42,364 nucleotides of DNA from Symbiodinium natans (taxonomy: Eukaryota; Sar; Dinophyceae; Suessiales; Symbiodiniaceae), in the NCBI GenBank assembly GCA_905221605.1, contig CAJNDS010000094.1:126001-168364 (forward strand), read 5' to 3'. Shown here piece by piece: positions 18,812 to 27,702 of the stretch; positions within the stretch are counted from its first letter, which is position 1, and each line of letters starts with the position of its first letter. The position numbers and the translations under genes are program-made. The notes beneath the pieces were generated by a model that saw only the letters and a program-made list of their open reading frames with translations, was not told where the DNA came from and ran no database searches.

Positions 18812-21140
18812 GGCCACCGGCATCTCCCGCATCTGGGCACTCCCCAAGGGCTCGCCAGTTTACTCAGTCTTGATTGCTGAGTTAGAAGTGGATCGGTTGA
18901 TCCAGCATGTCGACCTAAGGAGTTTAGGCGACGCCAGTGCGGGCCCATACCCGCCGTTGGGGCGAGGACCGAGACTGGGCACGGTCCAGGCGTCCCAAGC
19001 TGCTGCGGCCAGCAGTGGCGCGGCGAGCTCCTCGACGGTTGTGCTGGCCCCTGCGGGCCGTGTCATGGCCGCGGGGGCCGCCCAACCTGTTACCCCTCCA
19101 AAGGCCGCGCCTAAGGCCAAAGGGCGTCCCTCAGGGACTCCTAGGACTTCGATCGTTCCAGCGAAGCCCAAGGTGTACCCTAGGCGCAACGTCCCTGGCC
19201 CCAATGTCCTCGAGGCCAAAGACTCGCTCGAGGAAGAGGCAGCCCGAGAAGCTGAAGGTGTCGAGGAAGATAGTTCCAGCTCGGATCTTCCCGACACGCG
19301 GGCGCCTCCAGCCGCGGTCAAGGTGAAGGAGGACGAGGAGCCCGCTGATGGGGCCCAGGCCGAGAGCACAGAGGAAGGGTTCCTCGAGCTTGGCCAAACG
19401 GTGGTCAGCAGCGCGAAGGAGTACCTCGCGCGGTCCGAAGCTCTTCTGAGAGCGCAGAAGCTCCAGTCGAAGATACTGGAGGTGGCGGGAACCGCGATGG
19501 TGAAGCTAGAGAAGATCACCAAGCGTGAGGAATCCCTCAAAACACTGCGCCGAGAGGGAGAGAGTCGGGCGGCCGGGGAAGGCGCCGACGGGGAAGAGGT
19601 GTCTGACGATGGTCAGGACGCCCCCGGGGTTGCGGGGTCGAGCAGTTCCGCCAGGCCTTCAGGAGGCGGGACCGCCCAGTCCGCCCCGGCCCCAGAGGAG
19701 CCTCGCCCCAACGCTGACGGCCACTATGGATGCTCAGCTCCTGGATGCGGGCTGGCCTTTGAGTCGCTGGTGCAGTACCACTTGCATCAGGCGGCCTGCC
19801 ATGGCGCCTCTCTTCCGCCCAACCTGGGGATCAGCCCCTCCGCACCTCTTGACCCTTTTCGTCAAGACTGGCGGGGACGGTTGTTCCGCCGAGGAAAGGA
19901 CGGTGAGTATGGGGAGGTGCCCATGCTCCGAGTGATTCGGTACCACAAAGCCAACGGGTACGATCACTCGAAGGTCCCGCTCCTGAGAAGAGGGGACCGA
20001 ATCCAGCTTGAGGACGGGTCGCACCACATTTATGGTAGTAGTCATCCGCCGGGGTGGCTTCGCGATGACCCGGAGCTGGATCCCGCTCCAGAGAGCAGCA
20101 GTGGAGGGTCCACGCCCAAGAGCGAGCCCAAAGAGGAGGCCGAGTCGAGACCTCCGCGGGAAGCAGCTCCGCGCGGGCGGGCCCTCGAGCCGCCGAAGAG
20201 CGACGTTCAGCAACGCCTTGCAGAGCGTCGTTCCAAGCGGGATTATTCGCCAGACCTGGTGACGCCTCTTGACGATCTCCATGCCCAGGAGATCGATTCC
20301 TTCTTCGCGGGCGACCCAGCCGCGGACAGCCTTGACGTCATTCTGATGCGCGCCGAGGTTCGCACTGAGTCCCACCTCAAAGTTGGCCGGGAGGAGGAAG
20401 AGCCCCTGGTCAAGGAGGAACAGGAGGAGGAAACAGAGGTTGTCAAAGACGAGGAGGTCTCGGTTGAGATGGAGGAGGGCACCGCGGATGAGGCGGACGA
20501 AGTCGCCCTCCCAGCCAACCGAGCCTACGTCGAAGGCCGCTTTTACCCCTACGGCAGCTGGCGGTGCTTCTTCTGCGAAGCCATTAACCCGGTCACCGAG
20601 GACCAGTGCCTCACCACGCACGCGGGCGGCCCGAACGCGGGCGCCCCGTGCGACGGCCGATGGATCAATGGGATCGACATCGGGTGGTGGGAGGTAGATC
20701 CTCAAACCGCGCCGGAGCAATGGCGGCGGAGGTTTTCTGCCGAAGAGCTTGAAGAACAGCAAGCGCGGGCAGATGCCGCGAGGCTTCTCAGCGATGAGGA
20801 ACTCGCTGAAGCCCTCCAGGCGGCCGAGGAGGCGCGGGCGGCCGAGCGCGCCAAGAAGCGGGAGCGGCGCCAGGCGGAGAAGGCGGAGCGCGATGATCAC
20901 ATCAGCGAGGCGCTCCGCATAGCAGGGTGGCAGTGCCCTAACTGCTATGAATGGAACCTTTCATTCAGGCTTTCGGTGCAGCAGGCGCCGCTTGGCAGAG
21001 GTCGTTTCCCGCGGGATCCCGGATCCGCGGCGCGGCGAAGAGAGGGACTCGGGCTCAGAAAGCAGCCAGGACGAGCTGGAGTACGAGATCCTTCTGGCCA
21101 ACCGCGTGATGGACCAGGAAACCATCCAGCCTCTTCTTAG
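18762..21140 (+). CDS. Second ORF, middle part: end of KptA-like domain, acidic coils, C2H2 and RanBP2-like fingers
   Basis: The frame begins with a GTG inside the KptA-like domain (IYSGADGVALTG), so it continues the previous frame after a +1 shift near 18735. Low-complexity Ala/Pro/Lys and acidic stretches follow, then a helical region (about 19400-19560). A C2H2-like finger is near 19730-19800 (CSAPGC...F...L..H) and another acidic segment lies at about 20390-20510. A Cys4 finger (WRCFFCEAINP...QC...C) is at about 20560-20650, followed by a long Glu/Ala/Arg coiled coil (20730-20900). It ends at WQCPNCYEWN, the first half of a RanBP2-type zinc finger whose second half is in the next frame. 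Function is unknown; multiple fingers suggest RNA or DNA binding. Confidence 0.65.
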   Translation: MPIYSGADGVALTGQIRATGISRIWALPKGSPVYSVLIAELEVDRLIQHVDLRSLGDASAGPYPPLGRGPRLGTVQASQAAAASSGAASSSTVVLAPAGRVMAAGAAQPVTPPKAAPKAKGRPSGTPRTSIVPAKPKVYPRRNVPGPNVLEAKDSLEEEAAREAEGVEEDSSSSDLPDTRAPPAAVKVKEDEEPADGAQAESTEEGFLELGQTVVSSAKEYLARSEALLRAQKLQSKILEVAGTAMVKLEKITKREESLKTLRREGESRAAGEGADGEEVSDDGQDAPGVAGSSSSARPSGGGTAQSAPAPEEPRPNADGHYGCSAPGCGLAFESLVQYHLHQAACHGASLPPNLGISPSAPLDPFRQDWRGRLFRRGKDGEYGEVPMLRVIRYHKANGYDHSKVPLLRRGDRIQLEDGSHHIYGSSHPPGWLRDDPELDPAPESSSGGSTPKSEPKEEAESRPPREAAPRGRALEPPKSDVQQRLAERRSKRDYSPDLVTPLDDLHAQEIDSFFAGDPAADSLDVILMRAEVRTESHLKVGREEEEPLVKEEQEEETEVVKDEEVSVEMEEGTADEADEVALPANRAYVEGRFYPYGSWRCFFCEAINPVTEDQCLTTHAGGPNAGAPCDGRWINGIDIGWWEVDPQTAPEQWRRRFSAEELEEQQARADAARLLSDEELAEALQAAEEARAAERAKKRERRQAEKAERDDHISEALRIAGWQCPNCYEWNLSFRLSVQQAPLGRGRFPRDPGSAARRREGLGLRKQPGRAGVRDPSGQPRDGPGNHPASS

Positions 21141-22911
21141 AAGTAAACACAAGAAGAGGGGCGGCAAGAGACGTCGCGAAGAGGCGACGTACGGCAAGGG
21201 CCGCGACCCTTGGAGTGCTTGGGCAGACGCCCGTGGCAAGGGCCAGGGCAAGCCGAAGGGCAGAGGCAAGTCCGATGCCAAGGGCAAGCCCAAGGGGAAG
21301 GGCAAGTACGGCTGGGGTGCTTTCGCCGCGGGCATTGTTGCCGCGCTCCAACCCCGCCCAAGCACAAGCTGGGTCCCAGCTTTCCCGCGCGGGTCGGCCC
21401 GGCCGCCGCCAAGTGTTCCGCTTCCGCCGCGGACCCCCTTTTTCCTGGGTCGCGGGCTCCTCAATCGGTTGATGCACGCCCTCAACGGGAACATCAACGG
21501 CTGGTGGGGCCTGGCGGCTGCAGCGTCGGCGCCGATTGCCTTGCAGTTGCACCGCGGGGTTGTGCATGTTGTCGAGGACTCCATGCACGCGGTTGCAACG
21601 GTTTCGGCCGACGTTGTCGAGGAAATCGGCCATGGGGCCAGGCGGACCGTGTGGGTCGCCGGAACAGCCATCACTCTGGTCGTAGTGATTTTGCGCGGCG
21701 CTGTTCTGTGGTACGTGAGTCGTGCCGTTGCCAATCGCATTGCGCATATGCGACATGGCAACACCGCGGCCCCTGAGGCGCGGCTGTCTCAACTCCTTGG
21801 CTCTGAAGCGACGTTTGAGGTCGCGAGCTCCAAGAAAGGGGTGACCCATAAGGTTTGGGTGCACCTCAAGGAGGAGACAGCTGCCTGTGGCTGTCGTGCT
21901 TACCTGGCAGAAGGACGCTGCGGGCATTGCGATGCCGCAATGGACACCGCTCGTTCCTTAGGGTTTTTGCACGCGGCCCAGCGAGGCGCGGGTCCTGCGC
22001 TCACAGACTCCATTCGGAGTACCGCCTCCGAAACCCTGGCTAAGGGTAAGGTTGTGTTGGGTTTGGGAAACAGTGAAGGATGTTTCTCCCAACTGGCGGC
22101 CAAGAGCCGCGGGCTCTCCTGCTTTCAGGGGCTCGCGGGTCGTGACCTGGCCGCGGCCCCAGCAGATGGAGCGAGCGCGGCCCACGCACAGTCCGGCTCC
22201 GTGCAACGTGCCGCCACTGCCATTGTGGCGCGCACGCCAGGCCGGAGGAACAAGGGCCCAGCCCCCGCTAGGAGTTCTCCAGTCAAAGAAGCGGAATTCC
22301 TTGCGGGCGGGCCATACGTTCAGGCCGCCCAAACGCCGCTTGGGTCTGGAGCAGCAGAGGATGTGATCTACATCCGGGCGTACAGCTTGGATTGCCCATC
22401 CTGCATCGAGGCAATCGAAGCGTCGCTTGGCAAGGGCGCAAGCGTTCGGATTGTCGCCGACATGGGACAATGCCACCGCACCAAACTTCAGTGGCAAGCG
22501 TTGAAACGCTTGGCGGCCGCAGGTGCCGAGGTGAAGGTGGGTTGTGGCACATCCGTGCGCGACGCCTATGCTCGCGACGGCCGCGGGGCTAAGGTAGGCA
22601 CCGGGATTCAAGGGCTGCATCATGCCAAGGCCCTATGCCTACTGCGGCCTGATGGCGCGGTGGTGCTGATTGGGAGCCTCAATTTTACCACAAGCAGCAA
22701 AGCCAATGCGGAGGCAGGGCTTAAGCTTGAGATCCCCAAGACGCACCCCGTCGCACAGTCCTACATTGAGGATTTCCAGAGGGTGTCGGCTGAGGCATTC
22801 TCCCTCGATGAGGCGGTTGCAAAGCGCCCTCAGTTGGAGCGAGCCAGTAGCTCCAACGTTGCTGGCAACGCCACTCGTGCCCCTAACACTGCTCCACAGG
22901 GTATCGAGTAG
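20947..22911 (+). CDS. Second ORF, C-terminal part: basic linker, membrane-like helix, SWIM finger, PLD-type nuclease
   Basis: The frame completes the zinc finger started upstream, so ATG 20947 is probably not the real start. It has a Lys/Gly-rich stretch (21230-21310) and a hydrophobic helix of about 24 residues (VWVAGTAITLVVVILRG, about 21650-21720). A SWIM zinc finger follows with C-x-C-x8-C-x-H at 21886-21927. The last domain has RIVADMG, then HHAK at 22618-22629, Asp at 22651 and GSLNF at 22672, which matches the H-x-K-x(n)-D...GS-x-N signature of phospholipase D-like nucleases. One HKD motif is visible, as in Nuc/MitoPLD-type enzymes that act as dimers. Whether it cuts nucleic acid or lipid cannot be told. 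Stop TAG is at 22909. Confidence 0.7.
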   Translation: MNGTFHSGFRCSRRRLAEVVSRGIPDPRRGEERDSGSESSQDELEYEILLANRVMDQETIQPLLRSKHKKRGGKRRREEATYGKGRDPWSAWADARGKGQGKPKGRGKSDAKGKPKGKGKYGWGAFAAGIVAALQPRPSTSWVPAFPRGSARPPPSVPLPPRTPFFLGRGLLNRLMHALNGNINGWWGLAAAASAPIALQLHRGVVHVVEDSMHAVATVSADVVEEIGHGARRTVWVAGTAITLVVVILRGAVLWYVSRAVANRIAHMRHGNTAAPEARLSQLLGSEATFEVASSKKGVTHKVWVHLKEETAACGCRAYLAEGRCGHCDAAMDTARSLGFLHAAQRGAGPALTDSIRSTASETLAKGKVVLGLGNSEGCFSQLAAKSRGLSCFQGLAGRDLAAAPADGASAAHAQSGSVQRAATAIVARTPGRRNKGPAPARSSPVKEAEFLAGGPYVQAAQTPLGSGAAEDVIYIRAYSLDCPSCIEAIEASLGKGASVRIVADMGQCHRTKLQWQALKRLAAAGAEVKVGCGTSVRDAYARDGRGAKVGTGIQGLHHAKALCLLRPDGAVVLIGSLNFTTSSKANAEAGLKLEIPKTHPVAQSYIEDFQRVSAEAFSLDEAVAKRPQLERASSSNVAGNATRAPNTAPQGIE

Positions 22912-23587
22912 GCTGCGGCCAGTTGGCGCGGCGTGGTATGCATCCACGCATTATCAGAGCAGGCGTTGCAGCACGGCACGTTGCTTCGCCAACCTTTTGC
23001 ACTTTCTTTTGCTTGACTGCGGGCGAAAAGCCGCGGCAGGTGGAAACCTGCCCATTTTGCTTCCCCGCACCTTTCTCCTTCGCCCTGCCTGTGGCCCCTC
23101 GTGCCGAGGGTGCTCTTTTGCAGGTGCTGCGGACCGTGTCCTGGTCGCGGCAATGCGCTCGCCGAAGCGCGTGTGAGTTGCATTGCCCGCGGCACGAGCC
23201 ATGTGCGCGGCTCTCACTGAGTCTGGTAGCCCGTAGGGTAGTTCCGGATAGGTGAGTAGCCGTAGCCGTAGCTTAGGACCGGTAGTGTACAGTGTACCAT
23301 TTGTACCATAGTCTGCGTACTGGCAGCTAGAGACCAGCTCGAGGATTCAAGAGCCTCGCCCACCAGCAAAAGGGTGAGGACCTCCTGGGAAAGGGTAGTT
23401 AAGGGCTGCTGAGGGTTGCTGTCGTCGTGCGTTCGTGTGGTGGTGCGGGCTAGCGTCCCTGCCGCATGCCAATGCTCATGATGTGCGGACCACCGCGGTC
23501 GCACGCGACACCCTCTCCCTTCCCTTTCTGTGTTCAGCGCGAGTGCCTGCTGCACTCCGAGCTCGAGATGAGCTGGAAGCCTCGGCT
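22912..23587 (+). other. 3' untranslated region of the element
   Basis: No frame continues. Four bulged hairpins are present: 22915-22931, 23019-23036, 23129-23150 and 23485-23502. Their presence outside coding DNA argues that the motif is not a by-product of codon use. A CCGTAGCCGTAGC run lies near 23255. Confidence 0.65.
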
Positions 23588-23597
23588 GAGGGGCGAA
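23588..23597 (+). promoter_or_regulatory. Polypurine tract
   Basis: GAGGGGCGAA directly abuts the 3' LTR. Nine of ten bases are purines, which fits the plus-strand priming site. Confidence 0.6.
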
Positions 23598-23891
23598 TGT
23601 GAGCAGGTCTAAGCACGCACGTTGCATGTGCAGAGCTGCCAGGACCAGTACTGTAGTCTTCTTTGCATGTGTAGGTTTGCAATTCGTTTCAATGCCAATT
23701 TTGGCTCAAGTACCGAGCTTGTGCCTTTGAGCACGGTAGAGTCGTACAGTAGCTCTTAGGTTGCTGTGCGGTCCGACCGGACGCACTCAGGCGTAGCTGC
23801 ACAAGTGCTTGAACCCGCGAAGTCGTAAAACAGCGTGACCGGGCTGTGATTGCATTGGCTTAGTGCAAGTCCAGTGCTGGTCGACTTCACA
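23598..23891 (+). repeat. 3' long terminal repeat
   Basis: Same 294-bp sequence as the 5' LTR by eye, including the spliced-leader-like segment (23694-23710) and the bulged hairpin (23766-23786). Confidence 0.95.
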
Positions 23892-23895
23892 GCAT
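23892..23895. repeat. Target site duplication, right copy (GCAT)
   Basis: Repeats the GCAT found before the 5' LTR. Confidence 0.8.
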
Positions 23896-24147
23896 ATGTA
23901 TATGCAAATGTAAATGTATATGTACATGTAGATGTATATGTTTGATGTAGATGTAGATGTATATGCATATGCATATGTATATGCATATGCATATGTATAT
24001 GTATACGTAAATGTTTGTGTGTATGTATATGTATATTATGTAGATGTATATGTTTTTGTATTTTATGTTTTTGTATATGTATATGTGTATGTATATGTAC
24101 ATGTACATGTTCATGTACATGTTCATGTACATGTCTGTATATGTTTC

Positions 24148-24214
<67 letters not shown>

Positions 24215-24232
24215 ATGTATTATACATGGTAT
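23892..24232. repeat. TATATG-type microsatellite tract (right half)
   Basis: Continuation of the tract interrupted by the element. It ends in pure TATATG hexamers before the conserved ACATGGTATACTCTAAACC border, which is also present at 30180. Confidence 0.9.
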
Positions 24233-24324
24233 ACTCTAAACCTTAGGATGTTCCCCTTGTGCTGCCAGTCCTTAATCGGGATCATAGTACCCGCAGTATA
24301 ATCGTTATGAAGGACTGCTAGTAC

Positions 24325-24416
24325 CTATACCCCAAACCCTAAACCCCCAAGACCCTAAACGGCCCTAAACCATAAACTTCTTCAGGCCTTAAACCCTAAA
24401 CCCCAAACCTTAACCC
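24325..24416. repeat. Interstitial telomere-like repeats (CCCTAAA)
   Basis: Degenerate CCCTAAA/CCCAAAC units with spacers, the plant- and alveolate-type telomere repeat. The duplicate lies at 30303-30393. Confidence 0.75.
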
Positions 24417-24800
24417 CGACGCGCAATTTTTGATTCTTGTTTCCCAACTCGGTTATTTAGCATGTTTCAACATGATGTGTGCCTCTTGGGAAAGCTTGGA
24501 AGAAATGCGGCATTTGAGTTTGTGTGCTGCTTGTAAGTTTACACGATCAAGTTTATTACTATGCGCATGTGAAAAGTCATTCGGCCAATCTGGCAGCCGT
24601 TGTGCTTTTGTTTTCGACCAACACGAAGAAGGTTCGATCAGCAACTTGGCAACAGAGAAGTTGTAGCCGGGTGGCACTGGCAATAGCAGCATAGATTGCT
24701 TGCACAAGGGCGCTGTGTTCTGCAAACAATTTGAACAAAGGCTGAACTTGAACAACTGCTCTTATGCAGCTCCGGACGCTTGATCTTAATGGGTTTTTGC
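24417..24800. repeat. Segmental duplication, copy 1 (right end)
   Basis: Matches 30394-30587 and then 31051-31245, with about 460 bp missing between. Short frames here are not preserved in the other copy, so coding is unlikely. Confidence 0.7.
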
Positions 24801-25637
24801 CGCGGCCTCTTACTTGCTACCTAGCACCTTCCGCGCAATTGCACCCTCCGCCCCGGACTTCCACGGTTGTTTCCGTTTCTTTGTGGGCAAATTTGCTGGA
24901 GCTTTAATCCAAAGTTTATCCATGCAGCGGCAATTTGCCACAACTGGAGAGGTTCTGTAGTTGCTTTATGTGGGCAAGCACAGGTAACAAGGTAAAATCC
25001 AAGGCAAGGAAAATAGGCAAACAAGGCAAACAAGAAAGCAAAAGCACAAGGCAACCAAAGGCCAAGCCATCAGGCATACAACGCACAGGTTGACAAGGCA
25101 CATCAGACAACTCAAGACTTGTTCTAAAGTTACCAGCTTTCTACATTGATTTTGGTGCCTCCAAATCTGGACAGAAAGAGAGGGGAAAGAAAGAGAGCGA
25201 GAAAGACTGCAGGAACAGCTTGGTAACGTGGAATTACGGCTGGTGGCAGTGCTCCGCAAGAATTGCAAACCCCAATAAACTTCGATCAATGTGCATTTAG
25301 AGCAATGCAAGTTAAACTTCCCAGCAGCTCTGTACGCAGGCTCTTAATCCAGCTTTGAAATTTTTCACACAAACGGTTTTAGATGTTTTCTTGCTATGCT
25401 CTAACTTGGGTTTTTTGCCTGACGGCAAAATGGGGGTGCGAAGCACTCTCTGCTTGGCATCAAATCAGGGGGCCACATGGATTACATGGCCCCATTACCT
25501 ACGACGGAGCTAAGTATGGCCGAAATTTCGGGCGCGGCATGGTGTTCTAGGGCCATAGGGCCAGATTAACAAACCTGTCGGCAGTCTCATCAAGAGTCTC
25601 ATATTGCCCAGCAGCGTCAGCAGATCCTCAGCAGAAG

Positions 25638-25671
25638 ATCATCAGCAGCATCATCATCATCATCATCATAC

Positions 25672-25713
<42 letters not shown>

Positions 25714-25756
25714 ATCAGATCATAGCATATCATATATCATCACATCGTGTCATTGT

Positions 25757-25799
<43 letters not shown>

Positions 25800-25820
25800 A
25801 TCATCGTCGTCATCATCATC
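25638..25820. repeat. Trinucleotide (ATC)n microsatellite
   Basis: Long CAT/TCA runs with a short interruption at 25710-25755. Predicted poly-His, poly-Ile and poly-Ser frames are artefacts of this repeat. Confidence 0.95.
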
Positions 25821-26057
25821 CTGCCAGGTCCTGAGTCCTGAGCCCTGGCATCTTGGCAGTCCGGCTTCCCGGCGGTCCTGGTGCTGGCACGCGGTCCTGG
25901 CCTGGCATTGCCGCCGCATTGCCTGGCATTGGCATCAATCATAATCGCATCATCGCATCGCATCATGAATCATTATGCATTGTGAAGTATGAATCATCAA
26001 TCATCAGTCATCAATCATTCATTCAGTCATGACTCATGACATGAGATCATGATGAGC

Positions 26058-26092
26058 CACGAGTCATGAGTCATGAGTCATGAGTCATGAGA
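26058..26092. repeat. Heptamer repeat (GAGTCAT)n
   Basis: Four to five tandem GAGTCAT units. Degenerate variants extend from about 25980 to 26160. Confidence 0.85.
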
Positions 26093-27467
26093 TCATCATG
26101 AATCAGGAACCATGAATCAGTCACAGTCACAGCCACAGTCACGGCAGTCACGTGAGTCATTGCGGCCGCCGCAACCCATCGGCCACAAACACGGGTCATG
26201 AACAATGAAAAACTGCCTTGGTTTCCTTTCAGCTTTGTTCGCGTCGAATCCAGCCAAGACTTCAAACTCAGCCCATCTTTCTTTTCTGCTGTTTGGCTTG
26301 ACGTGCATTTTTTCCTGTTTGCAGAAAAGGCTGAAACAAAACCACCAGCAATGAAACAGGACTTCAAAGAACTTGGTCTGTGTTTTTCAGCTGTCCTGGC
26401 TTGACACATGCAGGCCACACCATACTTGAGATGCAAATTGGAGATGCTCTTTTGCTACGTTTTTTAAAGCAAATTGTTTTTAAAATTTCAAACATGAAAA
26501 AACGTTTAAAACACAGAAAAAAACTGGTTTCGAAGCATTTCAAAGTCTGCAATATGAATAATAATTTTGGAATGCCTTGTTTAGAAACAAAATCGCTCTG
26601 AACAAACTTGCCTGAAAAACAAAATCAAAAAAAAACGTTAATTAATTTTTGTTCAATTTTTCCTTGTTTGAGAAACATTGTCAACGAAATGAACAAGATG
26701 ATCCATACTAACTTTTTGAAACTGAGCCAACCGGCTTGCTTTGGATCAAAATTTAACACATTGAAAATCTTAAAAAACATTAGAAAAAACGCGGCGTTCA
26801 ACCACTGCTTCTTCGACGCAACAGCGCCCCAGTAAGCCAGAGCAATGAGATTCAAAGAGGGAGAGACGGCGCACCTCCATCAAACCAACATCAAACGAAA
26901 GTGTAAAGACATGGGAGTCATAAGTTGTGAGTCACAAGTCATGTTCATCGTCACAAGTAACTCATGTCCACGGCCACTACCACCCACGCGTAGCCGTCGC
27001 GGTCTGCAATTGGGTCGTTGCAGCCCATCTTGTCAAAGCTAAGACTCCAAACTTAGCCCATTTTTTTCTGCTGCTTGACTTGACGCACATTTTCCTGTTT
27101 GCACCTCCAGCAAAGATGACCTCAAAAAAACTTTAGCTGTGTTTTTCAGCTGTTTGGCTTGACACATGCAAGGCAAGACCAAACTTGAGCAAATTGAAGA
27201 TGCCCTGTTTAAACAAATTTATGTAATTTCCAACATGAAAAACATTTAAAACCAGAAAAACACTGGTTTCAAAGTTGCCTTGGGTCAAAGCAGATTGTTT
27301 TCAAAATTTCCAAAAATGAAAAAAAAAAACTTTTAAAACAGAAACACTGGTATTTGTTAACAAAATGATCTAAAAACAAAATAAAGCCTGCAACCAAGCC
27401 AACCGGCTTCAAAAAAACATTGTAAGAAAACGCGGCGTCCAAAAAATCTGGTGCATTCTGTGGAATG

Positions 27468-27702
27468 GTTGGAAGTTAACAATTGAAGAAAAGAAGCTGG
27501 ACAAATGGTGGCCAGAAAGTTAGTGCCGTTGCAATGGACTGAAGGGACTGCACAAGCGAAGACCAATAAAGAAAAGAGCACACCGTTGCAAACTGGTACG
27601 GCTTGCTTAGGGCACTTTCTGCATTTTGTGCTTTGAATACGAGTCCAGGTCATCTTGCATTTTCTCCAAACTTAAAATTCTTCTTGTGGGCGTTGCGTTT
27701 CT
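27468..27702. repeat. Inverted block of the duplication
   Basis: Reverse complement of 4056-4319 with small indels: GAAAAGAAGCTGGACAAATG here matches CATTTGTCCAGCTTCTTTTC at 4273. The neighbouring blocks are in direct orientation. Confidence 0.85.

Larger units (their letters stand above)
7203..23891 (+). mobile_element. Giant LTR retrotransposon, Ty3/gypsy-like with permuted pol and a second ORF
   Basis: The element is 16,689 bp long and much richer in GC than its flanks. It is bounded by 294-bp direct repeats beginning TGTGAG and ending TTCACA, and flanked by GCAT. Order: LTR, primer site, leader with tandem hairpins, gag, protease, RT thumb plus RNase H, unknown region, integrase, Rossmann-like tail, RT fingers and palm, spacer, Tpt1-like ORF ending in a PLD-type domain, 3' UTR, short polypurine tract, LTR. 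The LTRs look identical on reading, so the insertion should be recent. Long frames stay open throughout but change frame several times. RT, RNase H and integrase motifs are Ty3-like rather than copia-like. Confidence 0.95.
25405..27467. other. Insertion unique to copy 2, no recognised gene
   Basis: It starts with a hairpin TTTTGCC-TGAC-GGCAAAA (25413-25430) and a GGCCACATG...CATGGCCCC inverted repeat near 25471-25495. Microsatellites follow, then AT-rich sequence. The sequence GGTGCGAAGCACTCTC at about 25435 recurs at 27716, beyond the inverted block. I see no coding domain. Confidence 0.5.

Noticed and set aside
21640-21720. Envelope-like protein in the second ORF
   Set aside because: Only one hydrophobic helix is seen. 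There is no signal peptide, no glycosylated ectodomain pattern and no fusion-type segment.
7203-23891. Copia-type classification
   Set aside because: Integrase spacing, SDRG context, VVDYRR and the thumb/RNase H motifs are Ty3-like. Placement of the RT palm after integrase is the only copia-like trait.
25413-25430. Intrinsic terminator hairpin
   Set aside because: The stem is perfect and A/T-flanked, but Rho-independent termination does not apply to nuclear eukaryotic DNA and no gene ends here.
25604-25944. Poly-His, poly-Ser, poly-Ile and poly-Asp frames
   Set aside because: Artefacts of the (ATC)n repeat.
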